Notes under the pieces: model-generated | What the model was told of the DNA's origin: nothing | Database searches by the model: none | What the model saw: only the letters and a program-made list of their open reading frames with translations | Shown here: in pieces, positions 1-9,820 of the stretch | Layout of the letters: each line of letters begins with the position of its first letter | Position numbering within the stretch: position 1 is the stretch's first letter | Assembly (NCBI GenBank): GCA_026120035.1 | Contig: JALRME010000007.1 | Location: 620,001 to 684,000 of the forward strand | Length of the DNA stretch: 64,000 bases | From: Coleophoma eucalyptorum | Lineage: Eukaryota; Ascomycota; Leotiomycetes; Helotiales; Dermateaceae | Reading direction: 5' to 3' | Translations under genes and position numbers: made by a program

Positions 1-1717
1 CTTGTCGGATGTTTGTTGAATGTTTGGCAACCTGATACCTCGATGGGAAAGGGTAGGAAAAATGGGTTTGAGTTTATCCCGTTGGTGGAAGGTTGTGGTA
101 ACCATGGTGCAACCCACCACACAATTTTGAGATTCGAGGCTCGAACTGCTCTTTATCGGATAACTTATCTTGGGCCATGATTTAAAGGGCGAAAGGCTAA
201 TTTGCAACGAATGCATTGGATCTGCAAAGATAGAACGGTCTGCATCGCATGCGTTGTCCAGTTGCCGAATGTGTATCCTGCAATCCTTACAAGCCTGCAT
301 GAGCTGGCTAAGTGTGGAAGGCGTACACTATTCTGGAAGTTGCTGAATCAACCAGGAAGACGACCACGAGAATGAAGGGTAACTAGGTCAAGAGGCAAAG
401 GAGGCAGGGGAGCTCCTAATATTATGTGAGGACGAGAAGATTCGAGGAATGCAAGTGGTAGTCGTGGTTACTGGCGCAAAGTCAAATCATCGAAGTATAC
501 ACAAGGGCTGATGTGAGGGCTTATGGTTATCTCGTGTAGGTAGCTTATACGCAGTAGCTGAGTAAGGTGGTGATATTTACAGTTACGAGGACGCTAACAG
601 GATACGGACGGTAATTGTACAGTACAGCACTCCCGCGTGCTGCTGCAAGGTTTGAAATTGGTATGGCGCCTCTTCAGCGCAACTCACTGTAAGGAAAGTT
701 CAAGCAATCTAAGATGTTTATTGAATGCAGATGCTGGTGCCACCGCCATGATCCTTCGTCCGGAGCGTCGCAGGCAGCGGAAGTGAGCAGGTCCCTAGCA
801 AGCAAGTCCCGACCGAGCATTGGAGATGGTTCAGCAAGTTGAGTAGGTTGAGCTTTGATGGAGCTTCAAGTTGAGGGCTGAGTCGTGCACGCGTGGAGTT
901 GTAGGCACTGTCATCGCACCTGTATACGAATGTCCGAATGGGACGGTGGTTGATCGAGCAGACTCAATGGTACCATTCACGGATCTTGCCACCTCCTGAC
1001 CGGCTGGCGCATGGAACGAGGGTGCAGACGGGCAACGAATCATGGAGGCGCACAGAGGGAACCTGGAATCCAGTGAAACCCGTTTCCCAGGCGTTCTGAC
1101 TTTCCAGCGGATTCCTCTTGCTACCAAGAACTCAAGGGGTCGAAAGCAGAAACAGCCAAGTGGGGGCCGGCCGCGAGAGCTCAGAGCAGTGACAAGCTCG
1201 GGGTCGGGCACCTGTCCCTCTCGCCTCTGCTTGTGTGCGAGGAGGCGCCCCCGAGCCTTCCTATTGGCGCATCTGGGTAGTGCTCCTTCTCAGCGTCCCC
1301 CTCCGAAGCCCCCGTCGCTGCCTCTCCCTTGCCGTATAATTATAGCCCCTTGTCGGCGGGCTGAGCCTGAGTACGGAAAGACACACCAGCCCAGATCGGA
1401 ACATAGCGCAGCGTCTAAGCGAAAAGGACACCTTGAGAACATAAAGGTGGCCTCTTTCCCACCATCATCAGAAACACACCCCAAGGCGAGCTCTCAAAGC
1501 CAGACAAGACCAGACAGCAGTAGAATCTGATTGGGCCGTTGACACCCCGATACTGGTGCCTACCTACCAGCGATTACTGACTCACACCCGGCCCTCCGCC
1601 TCTTGCAACCTGTTCTTTTGAACAACATGGGCCAGTCCTACATCTACTAGGAGCTCTCCACACCGTCTGTCGTTCCATAGGCCCAACCCACCTAATACTA
1701 TCATTGAGAACATCACC
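1..1717. other. hacA upstream region and leader
   Basis: No convincing protein gene is seen here. A reading frame at 1042-1530 (+) and its antisense partner have low-complexity, GC-rich composition without family features, so I treat them as non-coding. A TATA-like element lies at 1335-1345, which would place the hacA transcript start some 30-60 bases further on and give a leader of about 300 bases. The leader contains a short upstream ORF (separate entry). Bases 1-800 hold nothing I can name. Confidence 0.5.
1627..1650 (+). other. short upstream ORF in the hacA leader
   Basis: ATG at 1627 opens an ORF of seven codons (MGQSYIY) closed by TAG at 1648-1650, 67 bases before the hacA start. Upstream ORFs are known in hacA/hac1 leaders of other filamentous fungi, where transcript shortening under ER stress can remove them. 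Whether this one lies in the transcript depends on the start site, which I only infer. Confidence 0.4.
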
Positions 1718-2967
1718 ATGTCGTCTACTCCAAACCTCAAGTTTGAACATTCGCCGGCCGAAAGTCTTGTCGACTCATTTGTCTCAACTCCCGGCACACA
1801 GTACCCCTCCCTCTTTGGCACCATGGACCCACAAGAAGCCATGACGCCGCAGTCCTTCGACAACGACGACAGCATGTTCGGAGGTAGCGTGCGAGCCAGC
1901 AGTATTATCGAAGAAACACCAGCTCCAGAGAAGAAGCCGGTGAAGAAGAGAAAGTCTTGGGGGCAGCAATTGCCTGAACCCAAGACCAACCTTCCACCTA
2001 GGTACATAGCATTAGACCATAGATATATGGCAACCCCCGCTAACCCACTTTGCAGAAAGCGCGCAAAGACAGAAGACGAGAAGGAACAGCGTAGAGTAGA
2101 GCGTGTTCTTCGTAACCGTCGCGCAGCTCAATCATCCCGGGAGCGAAAGCGCCAGGAAGTTGAGGCCCTTGAGGCTGAGAAGCGCGCAATCGAGCGACGG
2201 AATCAAGACCTCGAGATGCGCCTGGCTGATATGGAAGCCAAATTCATGATGGCCCAGCAACAATTAGAACAGCTTACTGGCAACATGGCCGGTGGCAACA
2301 TCACAGTTTTTCGTGGCTCCTCAGTCGCTTCATCACCAAGACAAACCGATCAACTACGTCAAACATCACCCGTGACATTCTCTCAAGAATTGTTCACCTC
2401 CCAAGACGCTGATAAGAGACCATCTATCAGCCAACAATCCATCTCGGATCTACACCACTCTCCCCGAACAGTAAATCCCGCCTCCCTCTCACCGGAGATG
2501 CGACCTGTTGATGATTCCAACGCTAGTTCTATCGATATGACACAACATCCTGCCGCGATGTTGTGCGACCTGCAGTGTCAGTCGGTAGAACAACGGCCCT
2601 GGATGACTTCAACACCAGCAACCTCCCCTCTCTCTCAAGCCATGGTATGGATGGTCTTCCTCACGATGGCTTCGAGCAATATCTCGAACTTCCTCATGCC
2701 CCTAACTCAAATTCTCACATCTTTGACTTCGGGGTCACTCCTACAACCGAATCCTTCGATTCTAAATTTGATCATCTGGATGGCAACCACGGCATCCTCT
2801 TTGAAGACTTCAACATCAACGATTTCCTCCATCAAGACGACCTCACACAGTCTGCGCCCGAAGTTCAGTCTTCGGATTCAGCTGCTCAGACGACTGCTCT
2901 CCTGCAGCCCCCTTTTGGCGCGGCCACTTATGCACGCGACAAGGGAGGCAATGCGGTTAGCGTCTGA
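1718..2967 (+). CDS. hacA: HacA/Hac1 bZIP transcription factor (spliced form)
   Basis: This is the nuclear activator of the unfolded protein response, made from an mRNA cut by the ER kinase-nuclease Ire1. Exons are 1718-2001, 2056-2552 and 2573-2967. A normal GT-AG intron lies at 2002-2055; it is 54 nt, so the frame stays open through it. The 20-nt unconventional intron is 2553-2572. The spliced product is about 391 residues. The bZIP starts after a KRAKTEDEKEQ stretch, with basic region RNRRAAQSSRERKRQE followed by a leucine-zipper helix. After the 20-nt excision the frame moves from phase 2 to phase 1 and reads an acidic C-terminus with FDFGVTPTTESFDSKFD and LFEDFNINDFLHQDD, as expected of an activation domain. 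The start is the ATG after ATCACC. The family call is very secure; the exact 3' end is less so because a second open frame overlaps it. Confidence 0.93.
2553..2572 (+). other. Ire1-type unconventional intron of hacA (20 nt)
   Basis: Both ends match the fungal HAC1 cleavage pattern CNG^CNGN: CTG^CCGC across 2552/2553 and CTG^CAGT across 2572/2573. Removing exactly 20 nt shifts translation from the frame that opens at 1718 into the frame ending at 2967. The sites are visible in the sequence; Ire1 cleavage and tRNA-ligase joining are known for the family and are inferred here. Confidence 0.88.
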
Positions 2968-3268
2968 TGCGCAGCTCGCCCGCGACTGTCTGAACAGCGC
3001 AGATGTGTTTGATCGTTCCGATGTGAGTACTTCGGTGAGTATAGAGTCGCTAATGACGATGCTATGGGCCATCAAGTGTATCGAGAAGGAACAAGCACAG
3101 ACTCCAACGCTGGACGCGGCTGCGGATGTCAGACAAGCTTGTGGGGAGCTAGACGCATTGATGAAAGTTCGAGAGGTACGGGGACGGGTTTCTTTAAGCG
3201 GTGCTAGGGATCGGGAGCTAGATACGATAGGTCAAAAGTCGTTGGAGGGATGGCGCACGGAGTTCTGA
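2553..3268 (+). other. alternative C-terminal frame of unspliced hacA mRNA
   Basis: Without the 20-nt excision the initial frame stays open to TGA at 3266-3268, giving a protein of about 498 residues, longer than the spliced one. The tail begins AAMLCDLQCQS, passes through a hydrophobic stretch around 2640-2790 and ends with a well-mixed, coding-looking segment from about 2935 (EAMRLASDAQLARDCLN). Whether this tail is made is unknown. Part of it may belong to an exon I have not resolved. Confidence 0.45.
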
Positions 3269-4866
3269 GGATATATCTCATCCTATCTTAGCGATCATCA
3301 TAGGTTGGAGGACCTTTGTACACCACCAGATGTAACAATGCCAATACAAAATTTATATTAATCTGTTTCCTTGCATGCGTGATCATGTGAGGTCCTTTTA
3401 CCCTTGTACTGTATTGATGTATGTATGTAGTTGTTGCAAGATGAGAGATCTAGGTATCCAAGTCTCCTAGACTTGACCTAGCAACTTGTATGCACATATT
3501 TGCGAGGCACTTAAAACACGTGAGGTGGAATAAGTAGGTATATGCCTAAACACTTAGTCATTGAGTTCTGGATCTCGTCTTATAATAACTTATTCGCAGG
3601 TGACGAACGAGGCTTCAATAGCCTGAGGTATTTGGGGATTTTACTCGACTCCAGTTCTGCCCGGCCTCAGATCTGATGTTGATCTCCACATTTCGAGGAG
3701 CCAGAATTGGCAGTGAGGTGAGGGGACTTGGCTTCTTCATATCACTTATCTCTCCTATTTCAGGGAGAGCCCGTGACGACTCTCTTGAAACCGCCATACC
3801 ATAGTTTAAGTACCTCAACAACTCAAGCAAGAAACTAGACATAATCTTAGGGGAATTAGAAGACTCCGATTTAAACTGCCTTATCTATATCTCGCTCTTT
3901 GTGCTTCCTGACGTTGTACGGAGTAGTATATAATGTACCTTGCAGAAGTGCTCGTTTAGAGTATCCAATCATACCGTACCAACTGGCGTCCGATGGCTGC
4001 AACAGATGTTGCTCGGTTATAGAGCGAAGAGCCTGGAGCCCTGTTATGGTATCATTGTGTAGAACGATACATGTCAGATGCGTGTATTCGGTGTAGGCAT
4101 TTTCTTTTTCTAGCTCTCAGACGTCTCTGAATGGCCTCATTTACTGCCTGTTCTAACTTGATTTCAAAGCATTCATATGCTTCCGGCTACTTAAAAGTCT
4201 ATTTGAAAATACTACTTTAGACACCTCATTTCGGATCTCAGGCCGAATGCAAAGCGTTTTGTTTACATCTGAGATATTCAGTTTTACACAATGAGTTATC
4301 TGTAGTTGCACATGGCTAAGAAGATGTATCAAGCAAAAACCTCCGGCGCCTTATCTAATGGGCGGCGAAGCAACATGTAAGAAGTCTTGCATGGTTACAT
4401 TAAAACCCTATCGACTTATACTTCCTTGCCTGCAGGGTTGGTCTCCAATGCGAGCAAATAGAACAAACAACTTTGTGCTTTAACAAAGAGAGGAGATAAA
4501 TTCACGCTTCCTACGTCGCAGCTATCCTCGACTCTGAAAGCTAGCTAGGAAGAATCACAAGTGAATGTGGTTGCACGAGCGATGCATGCCACTCGCTAAT
4601 GTTGATAGTTGCGTGGTTCTGCTGACCATGAATGAAGTATGTAGCCCTGCAATGGTGAGTGGACCGCCTCCCATTAGCGGCACCACCTTTAGCCTTTACC
4701 GCCGCATTGACAATTTGGCTGTGGCCGACAGTTTCAATATCTCAATTGCCTTATAATGAGCCCGCGCCTTGCATGAGCGAGCATCTGCTCTATAGACATC
4801 ACCTTACAGAGTTTAAACCACAAATCCATACCCTAGCAAAATCTTTCTAGTCTGCTTCAGTTCAAT
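3269..4866. other. intergenic, AT-rich
   Basis: This 1.6-kb spacer lies between hacA and the P450, both on the + strand. It has only short scattered ORFs with no family features. A 9-base TACGGAGTA element occurs at 3917-3925; the same word is present in the divergent promoter near 26.5 kb. Nothing else is recognisable. Confidence 0.6.
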
Positions 4867-6633
4867 ATGACGTATACTGTCGTTGGTGCGGTCGCGGTTG
4901 GGGCGTTCTTGATAGCCTTCCTTTGCGAGCGGCTCCTCGGCAGGCTGGATGTCAAAGAGCCTCCGGCCGTGTATAGCAAGTTTCCCTTCATGGGTCATCT
5001 GGTCGGTATGCTGAGATTGCAGGTTGGGTATTTTGATAAACTGAGGTACTTGAATTTCCTTGCCTGCTATGGAGTTTGCGGCTTTAGATCCTTATGTCTA
5101 GTGGGTTGTGAATGCATTGGGGGTGCTACAAGCTTCTCATTACGCCCTCTAAGCTTACAATAACCACTAATTATGGACCCAGTGCGAAAAACAAATCTCT
5201 TCCGGTATTCACCCTTAAGATGTTTGGTACGCGACTCTACATCATCAATGACGCATCTCTGGTGCAGTTAGCGATGCGCAACACCAAGACGCTCTCCTTT
5301 GAACCCATCATCGTTCAGGTTTCAGTAAAGATGTTCAGACTCGATGATCGAGTCCAGAAAATTCTAGAGAATACCTCTCAAAATGATGAACCTACGTACA
5401 TGTCTGAATTACATACGGCTATGGCCACGCCCCTTCTCCAAGGCCCGGCTCTTCACGAGATGAATGCCAGAGCCCTTGACTGCCTTGGTGAGTTCTTGAA
5501 TGGGATTGGTGCTGAGGAACAGCAGAAAAATCTCTATGATTGGATTAGAGATACTTTCACCGAGGCATCGGCTGAGGCGCTTTATGGTCCTGAAAACCCG
5601 ATTAAGTATGATCGGAGTCTTATTGCATCGCTTTAGTAAGTCACGTAAATGCCCTGATATCAGAGATACAATCAACAGAGGAGAATGGTAGTTGCTTCAA
5701 CAACAATCTAATGAAAACAGTGACTTTGATGGCGAATTGACTAAGCTCATGCTCAATGTACTCCCCGGGATTCTTGCACCAAAAGCATACAAAGGCCGAG
5801 CTCGATTACAAGCAGCGTTCGAAAAATACTACGCCGATGGCCACCACAAAGATGCAGCAGGACTGATCAAGGAACGAACTAGGGTCGGGTTAAAATGGGG
5901 ACTAACCACGAAAGATCTCGCCTTTTTCGAGCTCTCTATACTCTTCGCCTCAACCACCAACACAGTCCCGTCTGGCTTCTGGCTCATCTGCTATATCTTC
6001 TCAAATCCACAGCTTCTAGCATCAATCCGAAGCGAAATCGAAACTATTGTCACGCGAAAAACGATTGATGGCGTTGACACCCTTACGATGGACATCTCAG
6101 CCTTCCAGAAATCAACACCACTCCTTGTAGCCTCGTACCAAGAAGTCTTCCGTCTCATCAACTCTGGAGTTTCGACACGCAGTGTCATGGAAGACACGAT
6201 GCTGGACTCGAGATACCTTCTCAAGAAAGGCTCTATTATCCAAATGCCCTCAGGGCCTTTACATCAGTCATCCGAGATCTGGGGTGCGACGGCCCAGTCC
6301 TTTGACCCGTACCGCTTCCTCTCTGAGACCAAAGATTCCCTTCCAAAGGAAACCCGTAAGAAGCAAACTCAGGGCTACTTCCCATTTGGTGGTGGTAGGC
6401 ACCTGTGCCCCGGCCGCCATTTTGCCTTCACTGAAATCGTTGGCATGGTTGCTACAATGGTGTATGCTTTTGATTTCCGCATGGCTGATGGTACGCCCGG
6501 GGTGAGAGCACCAAAACAGGGTATACAGAAAATGGGTGCAGCAATTAGGAAACCAATTGAGGAGACGGAGGTCTTGATTAAGAGGAAGCCGGGGCTGGAG
6601 GGAGTGAGATTTCGGTATGAATTTCAAAAATAG
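4867..6633 (+). CDS. cytochrome P450, prostacyclin-synthase/7-alpha-hydroxylase-like fungal clade
   Basis: A membrane-anchored heme monooxygenase of the ER. Exons are 4867-5045, 5183-5635 and 5721-6633 (514 residues). Intron 1 (137 nt) joins KL-S-AKNKS; intron 2 (85 nt, GTAAGT to AACAG) joins IASL-Y-DFDGELTK. The N-terminus has a hydrophobic anchor at residues 3-20 and then an FPFMGHL segment. Visible landmarks are an ExxR-type motif (EVFR, near 6150) and the heme-binding loop FPFGGGRHLCPGR near 6390, with the proximal cysteine intact. The I-helix reads LFASTTNTVPSGFW, lacking the usual AGxxT, which is normal for CYP7/CYP8-like fungal P450s. The substrate cannot be told. It sits upstream of a broken O-methyltransferase and a double Zn2Cys6 regulator on the same strand, which suggests a small specialised-metabolism group. 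Confidence 0.9.
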
Positions 6634-7741
6634 GAGTCTGAGACCAAAGAGATTTGAAAGTGGCCTTGGACGTCGGTTAAGCTTCTTGTGCGCATGCATG
6701 TATATATCATGCACCGAGTATATTTGTTTATAGTTTTTTATTATCAAATGTGCATTCATGAACCTATTTATACTTTGAAGAAGCAATGGACCTCAGCGGA
6801 TGGATGGTTGTCAACAAAATCGATATACCAGGCTCTTAGCCCCCATGAAGTCGGTGCCAAGATCTCGTCTTGCCCAGAGGTGCATAGTGATTTGCGTGTT
6901 ACATGTCAATTCGGTCCAACTCTGCCTCATCCATTGCTCATATTTTGCAAGAAACCAAGTCTGCATCGATATCTTGCAGTCAGATTGTACACAACTTTCT
7001 CTTCCGTAGGCCGTATAGGTTTTTCCGCCCGCTGCGATTTCCTATACGGTTGACAAAGTGACCGTTGTTACCGAGCTGCTGGCTTCGCTTGCCTGACTTA
7101 GAAAACTACGTTCAAAAATAAGAACATTTCCCTAGTTGATGACTGCTTCTATTTCTTGTGCTTCATCCAAAACGAATTTGCAGACTGTCTGTACTGCAAG
7201 TCAACAAAAGCCTTCCACCATATCTGCTTGGATCGGAACTTCTGTAGCCTCGCTATGGGCATATAACGAAAATAATGCGAATAGAGTTTGATAGGAAGAG
7301 CCTGGCTTGGATTTTCTGTTGCTTGAAATGGCAGATTGCCAAACCTGCCTTGTTGTTCTTGAGAGCTTGGAAATGCAACCTAGGATCCGGAACCAGGTAC
7401 ATGCATCCGCGTCGCCATTTATTCATTCTCCCACTAATGAAATCGATATTCATCTATATTGACCAATGTGATAGTCGCGTTGAACGGCATTTGAACACAA
7501 CTCGGATTCACCCCACAGCGTTGAAGCTATGACAAGTCTTGAAAGGGCAGGTGTATGCTCCATGCCTCGTGTAGGCAGGCTAACCAATGATTTTGGTGGG
7601 GTAAACGCGAGGCACTGTTTGCAGGGTTTGTGATCAGCAGAGTACTCTATACGTCTTTCGTCGTATAGATGAGTCGTTCACGATCATAAACTGCGTTTTC
7701 TTGACATCGGGACAAATTAGGAACCATAACATCTAATACAA
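6634..7741. other. intergenic
   Basis: Spacer of 1.1 kb between the P450 and the O-methyltransferase pseudogene. Only short ORFs without domain features are present. No repeat, tRNA or transposon end was recognised. Confidence 0.6.
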
Positions 7742-8972
7742 ATGGCAGATCAAGGAATTAGCAAGGCTCTGGAGGAGGCAGAGAAGCTCGTTGCGGCTCT
7801 GAAAGCATCGGATGGGAGCCCCAGTGACCATCTGGCGCTTCTCAAACAGACTGACAAAGTGCGTACAGTACTTGAACAGCCATATGATATCGTAACTCGA
7901 CTTCTCGAGAATATGAGCGTGTCGGCGGCGCTGTACACTTTACTCGGTACTGGGGCATTGCAGAAACTGCCCGAAGATGGAAAGTCAATCAGCGCAGCAG
8001 ACCTCGCGGATGTCGTCAAAGTAGATCAATCCGCAATCGCTCGTACGATGCGCCTGATCGCCGCAAATGGCATCACTGTCGAGACAGCACCTGACGAGTA
8101 TGCACATAACATGCTTTCTCGCGTTCTTCAACCGTCAGTTATGGGTGCTTTCTTCCTGGTCTGCATGGACTTCATGAAAACATGGGTGCAGCTACCCGAG
8201 TACTTCAAGACCCACGCACCTGAGGATCTGTATGATCTCAAGAAATCGCCATTCGCTTGGGCCTCGGGCCATGAAGGCTTGACATACTACGATGCTCTCA
8301 ATCTTGATGTAGAGAAGCGTAACATTTGGAATGCAACACTCCAGCAGATGGACAAAAACATGCCCATTCTTGGCATGTTCCCATTCGCATCACTCAAAGA
8401 GCAGGTAGAAAAAGAGCCTGAGCGGCCATTCATTGTTGATGTTGGTAGTGGCAGGGGTCAAGCGATGTTGGCAATCCAAACTGAGTGCTTGGTGGGAAGT
8501 TGATTCTTCAGGATCTTCCTATAGTCATTAACTCGCTGAAACCCGAAGATATTCCAGGGATTTAAGCAACCGTTCATGATATTTTTACTCCTCAACCAAT
8601 AAAGAGTAGGTTTTACTTGACCCTGAGAGAAGAGTGCTCATTCGCGTCATAGATGCCCATGTATACTTCATGCGTCGTCTCCTGCATGACTTCTACAATC
8701 CCGTCTGTGTTGAGATTTTGAAGAATACTATGTCTGCAATGGGACCAGATTCACGACTAATCATCTGCGATATGATAGTACCTGAGCGAGTCGAGGTCGG
8801 AGGACCAATGGAGCTCTACTGGCTGGACTTCTCGCTCATGACTATCAGCGGCAAAGAGAAGACCTTGACAGAGTTCCATGAAATGTTTAATGCGGTTGGT
8901 CTAGAGCTTATTCACGTTTATCCTTCTAATGTGGGAAAAACGGCCATGCTAGAGACGCGCCTGAGACGGTGA
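7742..8972 (+). pseudogene. O-methyltransferase (Methyltransf_2 type), broken
   Basis: A SAM-dependent O-methyltransferase of fungal secondary metabolism, seemingly inactivated. The first part (7742 to about 8485) reads cleanly: N-terminal dimerisation/winged-helix region, then the SAM-binding motif FIVDVGSGRGQA near 8440. After the codons for TEC the frame is lost by an apparent deletion of roughly 10 nt near 8487. The next frame continues with family-like sequence (GGKLILQDLP, then INSLKPEDIPGI) but meets TAA at 8563-8565. It resumes with ATVHDIFTPQPIK, crosses a normal small intron at 8606-8652 (GTAGGT, TTGAC branch, CATAG) and ends with AHVYFMRRLLHDFYNP to TGA at 8972. The intact intron and flanking protein show that only two lesions break the gene. 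A sequencing error could mimic the deletion but hardly both. Confidence 0.8.
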
Positions 8973-9820
8973 TTGAGAAACAGAACTAGCGGTATAGTAG
9001 ATAGCGTCTGAACCACTAATAGGTGGCAGACACTACTTCTGTGGAGTTATATCGGTCGCAATGACACAAAGGCCCACAATGAATCTAGGAATGGAGTTGA
9101 TAATGTTACAGTTCTTCAAGCAGTTCCAGAAACTAAGAGCAATAATACCCAAACTTTACCTCAATATGGATCAGGTGACCAAGTCGGGTAGTTGCGTTTA
9201 CTGTTCTGATGATACTGTATGTACAGACAATGTCGGTATGTACAGTACAATGCATACACTACCGAACCTTATCTTATCTTATCTCATATTGAAAACCAGA
9301 TGCATTTCAAAACTCGAGGGGAAATCTACAGTTTACAGTCTTTGAAAACGCCAATTTCCCTCTAGTTGAAAAAGATGCTGCAAATTGCGAATATCGAGCT
9401 CGAATGTCGTGCTCGGATAAAGCCCGTCATGCACGTGAATGGCGGTTGTCGGACTCCGAGACCCGTTTTTGTACATCGACTAACCCGAAAGGGCTGTCTG
9501 CGAAATGGCGAATCCTAATCCCATGTACTGCTCTCCTTATCTGCGACCGATTACACATCTCGTACCAACAGATGCCCGAAACGCAAGGCTTGACTGTGTG
9601 TGTGTTTTGAGGTTTGCAGCAGGCGCTAAGCTACGGCTGTATGATCTTTCTCAACATATGAACATATTCACAGGAGCTGGCTCTGGCTCGAGTACATTGA
9701 GCACGAGCAGAAGCTGGAAGGATTCTTGCCTTGTCGCATTCGTAAGCGCACCACCATACCGCTTGTCCTCATGCTCCGCGCTGCTGCACGTGAAGCAGAG
9801 CCGCCTGCTTGTTCTTATCG
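8973..9820. other. intergenic, upstream of the double Zn2Cys6 regulator
   Basis: This 0.85-kb region has no supported gene. It contains several overlapping TGTACAGTA/TACTGTA-type words between about 9200 and 9260 and a short TTATC repeat near 9270. I see no reliable promoter element. Confidence 0.5.

Noticed and set aside
1042..1530. 162-codon ORF upstream of hacA as a gene
   Set aside because: Composition is GC-rich and repetitive, an antisense ORF mirrors it, and it lies across the likely hacA promoter and leader. No family feature.
2563..2967. 134-codon ORF as an independent gene
   Set aside because: It begins with GTG inside hacA, and its frame is exactly the one reached after the 20-nt hacA excision.
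8634..8972. Second small methyltransferase gene
   Set aside because: It is the 3' exon of the broken O-methyltransferase, joined through the intron 8606-8652; its apparent start lies inside that intron.
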